64,000 nt of DNA from Microbispora corallina (lineage in GTDB: Bacteria; Actinomycetota; Actinomycetes; Streptosporangiales; Streptosporangiaceae). Under the pieces are notes generated by a model that made no database searches, was not told the DNA's origin, and saw nothing but the letters and a program-made list of their open reading frames with translations. Every line of letters begins with the position of its first letter. Position 1 is the stretch's first letter. Position numbers and translations under genes: made by a program. The DNA is taken from assembly GCF_016863035.1 (NCBI RefSeq), contig NZ_BOOC01000042.1, positions 24,652-88,651 on the forward strand, written 5' to 3'. Shown piece after piece: positions 11,789 through 20,158 of this stretch.

Positions 11789-13123
11789 TCAGGCGCGGGT
11801 CCGCGCCGCCTCGGCCGACTCCCCGGCGTCGACGTCCGGCTCCGGCTCGCGGCCCGGCGTCATGATGTTCAGCTTCTTGATCAGGAAGGTGAAGATGAAG
11901 TAGTAGACGAAGAAGTAGATGACGCCGATCAACATGATCAGCCAGAAGTTGTGCGTGTTGTCCTTCGTCGCGTTCAGACCGGCGTCGATCGCGCCGGCGG
12001 AGAACCCGAAGCCGAGCCGCCCGTCGAGGGCCGCCACCAGAGCCATGGAGACGCCGGTGAGCAGCGCGTGGACGACGAACAGCACCGGAGCCACGAAGAT
12101 GAACGCGAACTCGATCGGCTCGGTGATGCCGGTGACGAACGAGATCAGCGCCGCGGAGATCATGATGCCGCCGACGGCGGGGCGACGGTGGGCCGGGGCG
12201 GCCCGCCACATGGCGATCGCGGCGGCCGGCAGGCCGAACATCATGACCGGGAAGAAGCCCGCCATGAACGCGCCCGCGCCGTCCTGGCCGGCGAAGTAGC
12301 AGTTCAGGTCGCCCGCGGCGTGGGTGGCGCCGACGGTGCACTCCGGCACGGTGAACCACACGATCGAGTTGACGAAGTGGTGGAGGCCGAAGGGGATGAG
12401 CGCGCGGTTGACCACGCCGTAGATGCCGGCGCCGACCGTGGAGTTGCTGGCGAGCCAGTCGCCGAAGTTGGTCAGGCCCTCACCGATGGGCTGCCAGACC
12501 AGGCCGAACACGACGCCGAGGACGAGCGCGGCGAGCGCGGTGATGATCGGCACGAAGCGGCGGCCGCCGAAGAACGCGAGCCAGGCGGGCAGCTTCACCC
12601 GGTAGTACCGCTGCCACAGGATGGCCGCGATGAGGCCGATCAGGATGCCGCCGAGCACCCCTGTGGGGTTCGCCGAGGCGAGGTTGAGCGCCTCCGCCGG
12701 CTTGCCGTCCGCCCCCGCGATGCTCTGGACCACCTTCTTGTGCACGGCGGAGTCGGCCGAGGCGTCGAAGAACATCAGGTGCGTGACCCGGTCCCAGACG
12801 AGGTAGCCGACGACGGCGGCCAGGGCGGTCGAGCCGTCCGCGCGACGGGCGAAGCCGACCGCCACGCCGACCGCGAACAGCAGCGGCAGCGCGTCGAACA
12901 GCGCGCCGCCCGCGCCGCCGATGATCTGGGCGACCTTGTCGAGCCACACGATGTCCGTACGGCCGAGGAGGTCGTCCTGACCGAGGCGGAGCAGGATGGC
13001 CGCGGCGGGCAGGGCCGCGATCGGGAGCATAAGAGAACGGCCGATACGGGACAGCACGGCCATGAACGCGTTCTGGTTCGCGGGTGCGGCGGGCAGGCCC
13101 GCGTCGGCGGACGTGGAACTCAT
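11789..13123 (-). CDS. PTS transporter EIIC, glucose/N-acetylglucosamine type
   Basis: 444 residues from the ATG at 13123, preceded by GGAGGAAC. This is the membrane translocator of a sugar phosphotransferase system: many hydrophobic helices, the conserved GITEPIEFAFIF signature of the glucose/GlcNAc EIIC family, and the central IPFGLHHFVNSIVWFTVPEC loop. No EIIB domain is fused; a separate EIIB gene lies at 15103-15339. It closely parallels NagE2 of Streptomyces, which imports N-acetylglucosamine. It follows the DasR-like gene by about 41 bp on the same strand and is probably cotranscribed. GlcNAc specificity is inferred from context. Confidence 0.9.
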   Translation of the reverse strand: MSSTSADAGLPAAPANQNAFMAVLSRIGRSLMLPIAALPAAAILLRLGQDDLLGRTDIVWLDKVAQIIGGAGGALFDALPLLFAVGVAVGFARRADGSTALAAVVGYLVWDRVTHLMFFDASADSAVHKKVVQSIAGADGKPAEALNLASANPTGVLGGILIGLIAAILWQRYYRVKLPAWLAFFGGRRFVPIITALAALVLGVVFGLVWQPIGEGLTNFGDWLASNSTVGAGIYGVVNRALIPFGLHHFVNSIVWFTVPECTVGATHAAGDLNCYFAGQDGAGAFMAGFFPVMMFGLPAAAIAMWRAAPAHRRPAVGGIMISAALISFVTGITEPIEFAFIFVAPVLFVVHALLTGVSMALVAALDGRLGFGFSAGAIDAGLNATKDNTHNFWLIMLIGVIYFFVYYFIFTFLIKKLNIMTPGREPEPDVDAGESAEAARTRA

Positions 13124-13164
13124 TGGTGTTCCTCCATGGGTGGGGGAGAGCGGGGAGGAGGTCG

Positions 13165-13905
13165 CTACACGCGTCTTGTCGGGATCTCGAGGAGAGTCCG
13201 TAACTGGTAGCGGTCGGCGCGATAGGTGGAGACCCCGAATTCCGCGCACACCCCGGCGGCGAAGGACCGGCGCTGCAGCAGCAGCACGGCCCCACCCCGG
13301 GGCAGCTTGAGCAGGTCGGCGTCGCCGGGATCCGCGACACCGCCGTCGATGGTGAGCTCCCCGGCGTCCAGCACCAGTCCGTAACGGGACTCGAGCAGGG
13401 CGTACAGGGATCGGCCGGTCAGATCGTAGGCATCGAGATCGGGCGCGAGCACGACCGGGATGTGGGCGCGCTCGATGCTCAGCGGTTCCCCGTCCGCTGT
13501 GCGGAGCCGCTCGATGAAGTGCACGGCGTCGCCCGGAGGGATCCCCAGCTGCCGTGCGAGGTGGGCACTGGCCCGGACCACTCGCCGGTCCAGGTCGCGG
13601 GAGCCCGGCTCCATGCCGCGCGCCCGCATGTCGTCGGTGAAGGAGGTGAGCTGCAGCGCCAGCTCGATCTTCGGCCGCGCCACGAACGTGCCCTTGCCGG
13701 GGACCCGGTGCAGCCGGCCCTCCGACACCAGGTGGTCCACGGCCTGCCGTACCGTCATACGGGACAGGTCGAACCGCTGGCTGAGCTCGCGTTCCGAGGG
13801 GATCGCCGCGCCGATCGGCAGCTCGTTGTTCTCGATGAGGTCGAGCAGGATCTCCCGGAGCTGGAAATACTTCGGCACCGGGCTGTCCGGATCGATCTGG
13901 GCCAC
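13165..13905 (-). CDS. dasR: DasR-like GntR/HutC-family regulator
   Basis: 246 residues, GTG start. The N-terminal winged helix (about 8-75; PSERELSQRFDLSRMTVRQAVDHLVSEGRLHRVPGKGTFVA) and the C-terminal UTRA effector domain (about 95-240) are both complete. DasR senses glucosamine-6-phosphate and represses PTS and chitin/GlcNAc genes through dre sites. It sits directly between its likely targets, with EIIC downstream and the deaminase/PTS operon divergent, and a dre-type palindrome lies 49 bp before its start. Orthology to DasR is inferred from sequence and context. Confidence 0.87.
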   Translation of the reverse strand: MAQIDPDSPVPKYFQLREILLDLIENNELPIGAAIPSERELSQRFDLSRMTVRQAVDHLVSEGRLHRVPGKGTFVARPKIELALQLTSFTDDMRARGMEPGSRDLDRRVVRASAHLARQLGIPPGDAVHFIERLRTADGEPLSIERAHIPVVLAPDLDAYDLTGRSLYALLESRYGLVLDAGELTIDGGVADPGDADLLKLPRGGAVLLLQRRSFAAGVCAEFGVSTYRADRYQLRTLLEIPTRRV

Positions 13906-13953
13906 TGATCCCCCCTCTCGCTTCTGATCAACGGAATAAGTTATGGTTCGTAC

Positions 13954-13975
13954 TGGTCTAGTCCGGACTAGACCA
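13954..13975. promoter_or_regulatory. Extended dre-type operator between dasR and the PTS operon
   Basis: A perfect 22-bp palindrome: TGGTCTAGTCC followed by its complement GGACTAGACCA. The DasR consensus core is TGGTCTAGACCA; here the outer half-sites are preserved but pushed apart, giving two overlapping imperfect dre cores about one helical turn (10 bp) apart. It lies 49 bp before dasR and about 80 bp before the deaminase gene, so it could control both directions and provide autoregulation. Confidence 0.8.
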
Positions 13976-14055
13976 CAGCCGGGAAATGTGTGTCAATGTA
14001 TGGGCCGGCGACGGATCGATAACGGACAAATCTCGCCAAGCAAGGATGACCACGA

Positions 14056-15090
14056 ATGACGACACGAATGCGCGGTGAGATCGCCGAGCAGCCCGCCGCC
14101 ATCCGGGCCACGCTTGACGCCCTGCTGCCGCGGACCGGCGAGGTCGAGGCGCTGGCCCGCGACACCCGTCAGCTGCTGTTCATCGCCCGTGGCACCTCCG
14201 ACAACGCCGCTGTCTACGGCCGCTACCTGATCGAGGCGCGGGCGGGCCGGATGGCCTCGATGGCCGCCCCCTCGATCGCCACGACCTACCGCCGCCGGCT
14301 CGACCTCGACGGCGTGCTCGCGGTCGGGCTGTCCCAGTCCGGCCGTACGGAGGAGATCGTCGAGACCCTCCAGTGGGCGCGTGACTGCGGCGCGAGGACC
14401 GTCGCGATCACCAACGGCGGCGAGGAGTCGCCGCTGGCCCGGGCCGCCGACCTCGCCCTGTGCACGCTGGCCGGCGAGGAGAAGGCCGTCCCGGCCACCA
14501 AGACCTACACCACCCAGCTCGCCGCGCTCGCGGTCCTCGCGCTCGGCCTGGGCGCCGACGTCGACCGCGACGACCTGCGGCGGGTGCCCGACGCGGTGGA
14601 CAAGCTGATCTCCGACCCCGGCGACCTGGAGGCGGTCGTCGAGGGCCTCGCCGACAAGCCCGGCGTCGTGGTGTCCGGCCGCGGGCTGGCCTTCTCGACC
14701 GCGCTGGAGCTCGCGCTCAAGCTCAAGGAGGCGTGCTACCTGCACGCCATGGGCCTGTCGTACGCCGACCTGCTGCACGGCCCGATCGCGGTCGTGGACG
14801 CCGACACCCCGGCCGTCCTGGTCGCGGCGGGCGCGGGCCCGACCCTGGCGGGCACGGTCGCGCTGGCCGAGCGGGTGACCGGCGCGGGCGCCTCCGCCTA
14901 CGGCGTGGGCGGCGGGCCGCAACTGGCCGCCGCGTCCACCGCCGCCCTGAACGGCCCCGACCTGCCCGAGTGGGTGGCTCCGCTGGGACTCATCGTCCCG
15001 GGGCAGTTGCTCACGGAGGCGCTGGCGCGCAGGCTCGGAATCGACCCGGATGCCCCCCGTGGTCTGAACAAGGTCACTCAGACCGACTGA
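14056..15090 (+). CDS. SIS-domain glucosamine-6-phosphate deaminase (NagB-II-like)
   Basis: 344 residues, ATG start with AAGGA upstream. Two sugar-isomerase (SIS) domains are visible: FIARGTSDNAAVYGRYLIEARAG...VGLSQSGRTEEIVE in the first, and VVVSGRGLAFSTALELALKLKEACYLHAMGLSYADLLHGP in the second. It resembles the isomerase half of GlmS but has no glutamine amidotransferase domain, as in NagB-II (for example of Shewanella), which converts GlcN-6-P to fructose-6-P and ammonia. This fits as the catabolic enzyme of a GlcNAc PTS operon. Alternative: another GlmS/AgaS-like isomerase. No nagA deacetylase lies nearby. Confidence 0.82.
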   Translation: MTTRMRGEIAEQPAAIRATLDALLPRTGEVEALARDTRQLLFIARGTSDNAAVYGRYLIEARAGRMASMAAPSIATTYRRRLDLDGVLAVGLSQSGRTEEIVETLQWARDCGARTVAITNGGEESPLARAADLALCTLAGEEKAVPATKTYTTQLAALAVLALGLGADVDRDDLRRVPDAVDKLISDPGDLEAVVEGLADKPGVVVSGRGLAFSTALELALKLKEACYLHAMGLSYADLLHGPIAVVDADTPAVLVAAGAGPTLAGTVALAERVTGAGASAYGVGGGPQLAAASTAALNGPDLPEWVAPLGLIVPGQLLTEALARRLGIDPDAPRGLNKVTQTD

Positions 15091-15102
15091 ATGGAGGACC
15101 CC

Positions 15103-15339
15103 ATGGCTGCAGACGCCGAGGCGATCATCGCCGGGCTCGGTGGCGCTGACAACATCATCGAGGTCGAGCCGTGCATCACGCGGCTGCGCACCGAGGTGCA
15201 CGACGCGTCGAAGGTGAACCAGGCCGCCCTGAAGGCCGCCGGCGCCCACGGCGTGATGGCGGCGGGCAACGTCGTCCAGGTCGTGGTGGGCCCGGAGGCC
15301 GACACCATCGCCAGCGACATCGAGGACATCATCGGCTGA
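15103..15339 (+). CDS. PTS EIIB, glucose/GlcNAc type
   Basis: 78 residues from ATG 15103; GGAGGA (15092-15097) just before decides this over the ATG at 15091. It is a stand-alone phosphocarrier with the phospho-acceptor Cys24 in EVEPCITRLRTEV and the typical GAHGVMAAGNVVQVVVGPEAD fold. It passes phosphate from EIIA to the sugar bound by the EIIC at 11789-13123. It begins 12 bp after the deaminase stop in one operon. Confidence 0.93.
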   Translation: MAADAEAIIAGLGGADNIIEVEPCITRLRTEVHDASKVNQAALKAAGAHGVMAAGNVVQVVVGPEADTIASDIEDIIG

Positions 15340-15415
15340 CCGGGCCGAACCAGGTCAGCCGGCCGCGGCCGGACCTCTGGTGGAGCTCGCCAGGGATCTC
15401 AGGAAGGGCGCTTCA

Positions 15416-15862
15416 TTGACGACAGTTCTCGCCCCGGTCGCGGGGGCGGCCATCGGGCTGGCCGCGGTGCCGGATCCGGTGTTCTCCCAGGCGATGGTGG
15501 GCCCGGGGACCGCGATCGACCCCCGACGCGAACCGGGCACCGCCATCGCCCCCATCAGCGGCACGATCGTCAAGCTGCACCCGCACGCGTTCGTGGTCGT
15601 GGGAGACGACGGCAGGGGCGTGCTGGTGCACCTCGGCATCGACACGGTGCAGCTCAAGGGCGAGGGCTTCACGCTGCTCGCGGCGGAGGGCGACCACGTC
15701 ACCGCGGGCCAGCCCGTGGTGGCCTGGAACCCCGCGGCCGTCGAGGCGGGCGGCCGCTCGCCGGTCTGCCCGGTCGTGGCCCTCGACGCGCCGGCCGAGT
15801 CGGTGGGCGACGTCGTGCAGGGCGACGTGGACGCCGGTGACCTGCTCTTCCAGTGGTCGTGA
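15416..15862 (+). CDS. crr: PTS EIIA, glucose type (Crr)
   Basis: 148 residues from a TTG at 15416 with AGGAAGG (15401-15407) before it; a GTG at 15380 would add 12 residues but has no ribosome-binding site. The glucose-type EIIA fold is complete, with the two active-site histidines His57 (LHPHAFVVV) and His72 (LVHLGIDTV) at the usual 15-residue spacing. It takes phosphate from HPr and gives it to EIIB. The stop overlaps the start of the following HAD gene (TGATG). Confidence 0.9.
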   Translation: MTTVLAPVAGAAIGLAAVPDPVFSQAMVGPGTAIDPRREPGTAIAPISGTIVKLHPHAFVVVGDDGRGVLVHLGIDTVQLKGEGFTLLAAEGDHVTAGQPVVAWNPAAVEAGGRSPVCPVVALDAPAESVGDVVQGDVDAGDLLFQWS

Positions 15863-16497
15863 TGGAGGCGGCGCTCTTCGACCTCGACGGAACCCTGATC
15901 AACACCGAGCGGCGCAGCCTGGCCATGTGGCGGATGCTGCTGGAGAACCACGGCATCGAGCCCCACGAGGCGCTCGTGCGGCGGTTCATGGGCCGCCGCG
16001 GCCGGGACATCCTGCCCGAGATCATGCCCGGCGCGGACGTCCTGGCCCTGGTGGAGGAGGTCATGTCGTACGCCGACCACCCCGGGCTGCCGGACATCGT
16101 GCCGGTGCCCGGAGCGGCCGACCTGGTGCGCCGGGTGGCCGAGAAGGGCTCGCCGCTCGCGCTGGTCACCTCGGCGCACCGCGCCTGGGCGGTGGAGCGG
16201 CTGGCCGAGATCGGGGTCGGCGACCTGGTCCGGACCATCGTGTCCGGCGAGGACGTGGCCGTCGGCAAGCCGGACCCGTCCGGTTACCTCATGGCCGCGT
16301 CCCTGATCGGGGTCGAGCCCGCGAGGTGCGTGGCCTTTGAGGACTCGCTCGCGGGCATCGAGGCCGCCCAGGCCGCGGGTATGACGTGCGTGGCGGTGGC
16401 CACCACACACGCGCCGGAGGAACTGGCGCACGCGGACCTGGTTGTACCCGACATGTCGGGTATTGAGTGGCCATTGACAGAACTGGACCTGGTCTAG
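15862..16497 (+). CDS. HAD-family phosphatase in the PTS operon
   Basis: 211 residues from the ATG that overlaps the EIIA stop (TGATG). It is a beta-phosphoglucomutase-like HAD protein: motif I FDLDGTL with both Asp, motif II VTSAH, motif III Lys in VGKPDPSGY, and motif IV FEDSLAGIEAA. All catalytic positions are intact. The tight coupling to EIIA suggests it removes phosphate from a sugar phosphate formed by this PTS, perhaps relieving sugar-phosphate stress; the substrate cannot be read from sequence. A dre palindrome overlaps its stop codon. Confidence 0.88.
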   Translation: MEAALFDLDGTLINTERRSLAMWRMLLENHGIEPHEALVRRFMGRRGRDILPEIMPGADVLALVEEVMSYADHPGLPDIVPVPGAADLVRRVAEKGSPLALVTSAHRAWAVERLAEIGVGDLVRTIVSGEDVAVGKPDPSGYLMAASLIGVEPARCVAFEDSLAGIEAAQAAGMTCVAVATTHAPEELAHADLVVPDMSGIEWPLTELDLV

Positions 16498-16516
16498 ACC
16501 AGCAACTGAGACCAGT
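16489..16516. promoter_or_regulatory. dre-type operator before ptsH
   Basis: CTGGTCTAGACCAG (16489-16502) is a perfect 14-bp palindrome matching the DasR core TGGTCTAGACCA; it contains the stop codon of the preceding HAD gene. A further half-site AGACCAGT follows at 16509-16516. It lies 30 bp before the HPr start, so ptsHI probably has its own DasR-controlled promoter. Confidence 0.85.
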
Positions 16517-16532
16517 AATTGAGGAGGACACC

Positions 16533-16790
16533 GTGGCCGAGCGCAAGGTCAGCGTCACGTCCGAGGTCGGGCTGCACGCCCGCCCGGCGGCGACGTTCGT
16601 GCAGACGGCGGCGAAGGCGCCGTTCGACGTGACGGTCGCCAAGGCGGGCGGCCAGCCCGTGAACGCCAAGAGCATCCTGTCGGTCCTCGCGCTCGACGTC
16701 CGCCAGGGGGAGTCGATCGTCATCAGCGCGGACGGCGACGGCGCCGAGGAGCTGCTCGACCAGCTCGCCCAGATCGCCTCGGCCTCCTGA
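16533..16790 (+). CDS. ptsH: PTS phosphocarrier HPr
   Basis: 85 residues from GTG 16533 with GAGGAGG (16521-16527). The phosphorylated His15 is in SEVGLHARPAATF and the C-terminal half carries AKSILSVLALDVRQGESI. HPr shuttles phosphate from EI to EIIA. As in other actinobacteria, position 46-47 has the SILSVL segment, but no HPr kinase gene lies in the window. It is followed by EI after 5 bp. Confidence 0.95.
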   Translation: MAERKVSVTSEVGLHARPAATFVQTAAKAPFDVTVAKAGGQPVNAKSILSVLALDVRQGESIVISADGDGAEELLDQLAQIASAS

Positions 16791-16795
16791 CGGCG

Positions 16796-18631
16796 GTGGA
16801 GGCACAGGAGGCGGCGGGGCGGGGGCCCGGCGCGAACGAGACCGAGCAGGCGGCGGCCGTGACCCCGGACGCGGGCGCGGCTTCCACGGGGACGGGCGCG
16901 AGCGCCACCCGGCAGGGCGCGGCCGTCAGCGGGCCGGGCGCGAGCGAGCAGGCGGCCCTCACCGGGACGGGCGTGAGCCCGGGCGCGGGGTACGGGCCGG
17001 CGCACGTGCTGGTGGGGGACATCCCGGAGCCCGACAAGGAGGCGCGCCACGACGGCGACGCCGCCGCGGAGCGGGCCCGGGCCGAGCGAGCACTGGACGA
17101 GGTCGCGGCCGACCTGGAGGCGCGCGGCGCCCGCGCGGGTGGGGAGGCCGAGGAGGTCCTCGGCGCGCAGGCGATGATGGCCCGCGACCCCGGCCTGTCC
17201 GGCGAGGTGGGCGCGCTCGTCGACCAGGGCGTGGCCGCCGCCCGCGCCGTCTTCGAGGCCTTCGGCAAGTACCGCGACCTGCTCGCGGCGGCCGGGGGAT
17301 ACCTGGGCGAGCGCGTGGCCGACCTCGACGACATCCGCGACCGCACGATCGCGCTGCTCACCGGGCTTCCGATGCCGGGCGTGCCGGCGACGGCCGACCG
17401 GCCGTTCGTGCTGATCGCCAAGGACCTCGCGCCGGCCGACACCGCGCTGCTGTCGAAGGAGGTCGTGGCCGCCTTCGTGACCGAGCAGGGCGGGCCGACC
17501 AGCCACACGGCTATTCTCGCCCGCGCGATGGGCGTGCCCGCCGTCGTGGGCTGCGCCGGCGCCACCTCCGTCGCCTCCGGCACGCCGGTGCTGGTCGACG
17601 GCGCCGCCGGCACCGTACGGCTGTCGCCGTCGGACGACGAGGTCGCCCAGGCCCGCCAGGCCGACGAGGCCCGCCGCGCCGTGCTCTCGGCCGCCACCGG
17701 TCCTGGCCGGACCGCGGACGGCCACGCCGTGCCGCTGCTCGCGAACATCGGCGGCCCGCGCGACCTGGAGTCGGCACTGGCGAACGGCGCCGAGGGCGTG
17801 GGCCTGTACCGCACCGAGTTCCTCTTCCTGGACCGCGAGACCGCCCCGACCGGCGAGGAGCAGGAGGCGGCCTACCGGCCGGTGTTCGAGGCGTTCCCCG
17901 AGGGCCGCGTGGTCGTCAGGACGCTCGACGCCGGGGCCGACAAGCCGCTCGCGTTCCTGCCGCCTCCGGAGGAGGAGCCCAACCCGGCGCTCGGCGAGCG
18001 CGGGGTGCGGATGTTCCGCCGCTACCCCGAGATCATGGCCGTCCAGCTGGGCGCGCTGGCCCGGGCCGCCGCGGGGACGTCCGCGAAGGTGCAGGTCATG
18101 GCCCCGATGGTGGCGACCGTCGAGGAGGCCGAGTGGTTCGCGACGGCCTGCCGTACGGCGGGGCTCGACAGCCCGGGCATCATGATCGAGGTGCCCTCGG
18201 CGGCGCTGCGGGCGGCCGACCTCATCCGGGCCGTCGACTTCTTCTCGATCGGCACCAACGACCTCACCCAGTACGCGCTGGCGGCCGACCGGCAGGTCAG
18301 CGCGGTCGCGGGGCTGCAGGACCCGTGGCACCCGGCCGTCCTCGACCTCATCGCGCTGGCGGCGACGGCCGCCACGGCGGAGAGCAAGGGCTGCGGGGTG
18401 TGCGGCGAGGCCGCCGCCGACCCGGTGCTCGCGTGCGTGCTGGTGGGCATGGGCGTGACCTCGCTGTCGATGGGCGCCCCCGCCCTGCCGTGGGTGCGGG
18501 CCGCCCTGGGCCGGCACACGCTCGACCAGTGCCGGGCGGCCGCCGCGGCGGCCCGTACGGCGACCTCGGCGGCCGCCGCCAAGGCCGCCGCGCGGGCGGA
18601 GCTGCCCGGTCTGGCCGCTCTCGCCCTCTGA
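16796..18631 (+). CDS. ptsI: PTS enzyme I
   Basis: 611 residues from GTG 16796. Enzyme I phosphorylates HPr from phosphoenolpyruvate. The phosphohistidine is His237 in TEQGGPTSHTAILAR; the PEP-binding barrel carries EGVGLYRTEFLFLDR, ALGERGVRMFRRYPEI and the C-terminal DFFSIGTNDLTQYALAADR and GVCGEAAADP. The usual N-terminus (GTGVSPGAGYGPA) begins only at residue 57; the preceding Ala/Gly/Thr-rich ~55 residues are extra. Either the true start lies further in or the extension is real. It starts 5 bp after ptsH. Confidence 0.93.
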   Translation: MEAQEAAGRGPGANETEQAAAVTPDAGAASTGTGASATRQGAAVSGPGASEQAALTGTGVSPGAGYGPAHVLVGDIPEPDKEARHDGDAAAERARAERALDEVAADLEARGARAGGEAEEVLGAQAMMARDPGLSGEVGALVDQGVAAARAVFEAFGKYRDLLAAAGGYLGERVADLDDIRDRTIALLTGLPMPGVPATADRPFVLIAKDLAPADTALLSKEVVAAFVTEQGGPTSHTAILARAMGVPAVVGCAGATSVASGTPVLVDGAAGTVRLSPSDDEVAQARQADEARRAVLSAATGPGRTADGHAVPLLANIGGPRDLESALANGAEGVGLYRTEFLFLDRETAPTGEEQEAAYRPVFEAFPEGRVVVRTLDAGADKPLAFLPPPEEEPNPALGERGVRMFRRYPEIMAVQLGALARAAAGTSAKVQVMAPMVATVEEAEWFATACRTAGLDSPGIMIEVPSAALRAADLIRAVDFFSIGTNDLTQYALAADRQVSAVAGLQDPWHPAVLDLIALAATAATAESKGCGVCGEAAADPVLACVLVGMGVTSLSMGAPALPWVRAALGRHTLDQCRAAAAAARTATSAAAAKAAARAELPGLAALAL

Positions 18632-18750
18632 CGCCCCGGCCGCCCGCCCCGGCCGCCCGCACCGATGAGGGGGCGCGGCCGCGGGCGGTGCGGAACCGGG
18701 TCGGAGGGTTCGGGGGTTTCCACCCGCCCGGCCCGGTTACGGTGAAAGGC

Positions 18751-20097
18751 GTGTCAGGACTGCGACGAGGTGCTCTCGGGCTGGCCGTGCTTCTCGTGAC
18801 GGGATGCTCGGCCGGCACCGGGGCCGCCGCCCGCCCCGCTATCACGCCTCCGGCCGTGCGCGCCTCGACGGCGAGCCCCGCGCCCGCGGCGTCCCCGTCC
18901 CCGAGCCCGAGCCGTACGGCCGCCCCCGGGTGGAACGCGCGCGACGCGCTCGCGCGGATGAGCCTGGAGGACAAGGTCGGCCAGCTGTTCGTCACCGTCG
19001 TGTACGGCTCGCACGCCGACTCCGGCAGCAAGGAGAACCGGGCCAGGTACGGCGTGGCGACCCCGGCCGAGGTGATCGAGAAGTACCGGCCCGGCGGCGT
19101 CATCCTGTTCCCCTGGGCGGGCAACGTGTCCAGCGCGAAGCAGGTGGCCGCCCTCACCACCGGCCTGCGCGAGGCGTCGTCCCGCACGCCCCTGCTGATC
19201 GGCGTCGACCAGGAGAACGGCATCGTCTCGCGCCTGTCGCCGCTGGTCACCAAGCTGCCGGGCGCGATGGCCATCGGCGCGACCGGCGACCCGGACAACG
19301 CCCGCGACGCCGCCCGGGTGACCGGCGAGGAGCTGAAGGACCTCGGCATCGCGCTCGACTTCGCGCCCGTCGCGGACGTGAACGTCAACCCGCGCAACCC
19401 CGTCATCGGCCCTCGGGCGTACGGGGCGGACCCGAAGCGGGTCTCGACGATGGTGGGCGCGGCGGTGGAGGGGTTCCACGAGGCGGGCGTCGCGTCGGTG
19501 GCCAAGCACTTCCCCGGCCACGGCGACACCTCCGTCGACAGCCACACGGGGCTGCCGGTGATCAGGCACTCGATGGCGCAGTGGCGCAAGCTGGACGCGC
19601 CGCCGTTCAAGGCCGCCATCGCGCACGGCGTGGACGCGATCATGTCGGCGCACGTCGTCATGCCCGAGCTCGACCCGTCGGGCGACCCGGCCACGCTGTC
19701 CCGCCGCATCCTCACCGGGCTGCTGCGCGACGAGCTCGGCTTCGACGGCGTCATCAGCACCGACGCGCTCGACATGGCGGGCGTGCGGAAGAAGTACGGC
19801 GACGCGGAGGTGCCCGTGCGGGCCGTCCTCGCGGGGGCCGACCTGCTGCTCATGCCGCCCGACCTGCCCACGGCGTACGACTCGGTGCTCAAGGCGGTGA
19901 GATCCGGCCGCATCTCCGAGAAGCGGCTCGACCAGTCGGTGCTGCGGATCCTCACGCTGAAGCAGGAGCGCGGCATGGCCGATCCGCCGGAGACCGACCC
20001 GGGCGCGCTGCGGTCGCCCGAGCACCTCAAGGTGGCCAAGCGGGTGGCGGCGGCCGGCGCCGTCCGGGCGCGGTCGCTGCCGCTCGCCCGGAGCTGA
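18751..20097 (+). CDS. NagZ-like GH3 beta-N-acetylhexosaminidase lipoprotein
   Basis: 448 residues from GTG 18751; an in-frame GTG at 18742 is possible. A TACGGT box (18738-18743) seven bases upstream and no ribosome-binding site suggest a leaderless message. A lipobox LLVTGC (Cys19) anchors it outside the membrane, followed by a Pro/Ser/Ala-rich linker. The GH3 domain shows the NagZ signature KHFPGHGDTSVDSH, with the catalytic His/Asp dyad, and the nucleophile Asp in ISTDALDMAG. It would release GlcNAc from chitin or peptidoglycan fragments, directly feeding the PTS locus upstream. Confidence 0.9.
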   Translation: MSGLRRGALGLAVLLVTGCSAGTGAAARPAITPPAVRASTASPAPAASPSPSPSRTAAPGWNARDALARMSLEDKVGQLFVTVVYGSHADSGSKENRARYGVATPAEVIEKYRPGGVILFPWAGNVSSAKQVAALTTGLREASSRTPLLIGVDQENGIVSRLSPLVTKLPGAMAIGATGDPDNARDAARVTGEELKDLGIALDFAPVADVNVNPRNPVIGPRAYGADPKRVSTMVGAAVEGFHEAGVASVAKHFPGHGDTSVDSHTGLPVIRHSMAQWRKLDAPPFKAAIAHGVDAIMSAHVVMPELDPSGDPATLSRRILTGLLRDELGFDGVISTDALDMAGVRKKYGDAEVPVRAVLAGADLLLMPPDLPTAYDSVLKAVRSGRISEKRLDQSVLRILTLKQERGMADPPETDPGALRSPEHLKVAKRVAAAGAVRARSLPLARS

Positions 20098-20158
20098 CCT
20101 GCCCCCTGCCGGCCGCCGGGATCGGCCTATATTTGAGGGACGTCCGGCGGGAGGTGCG

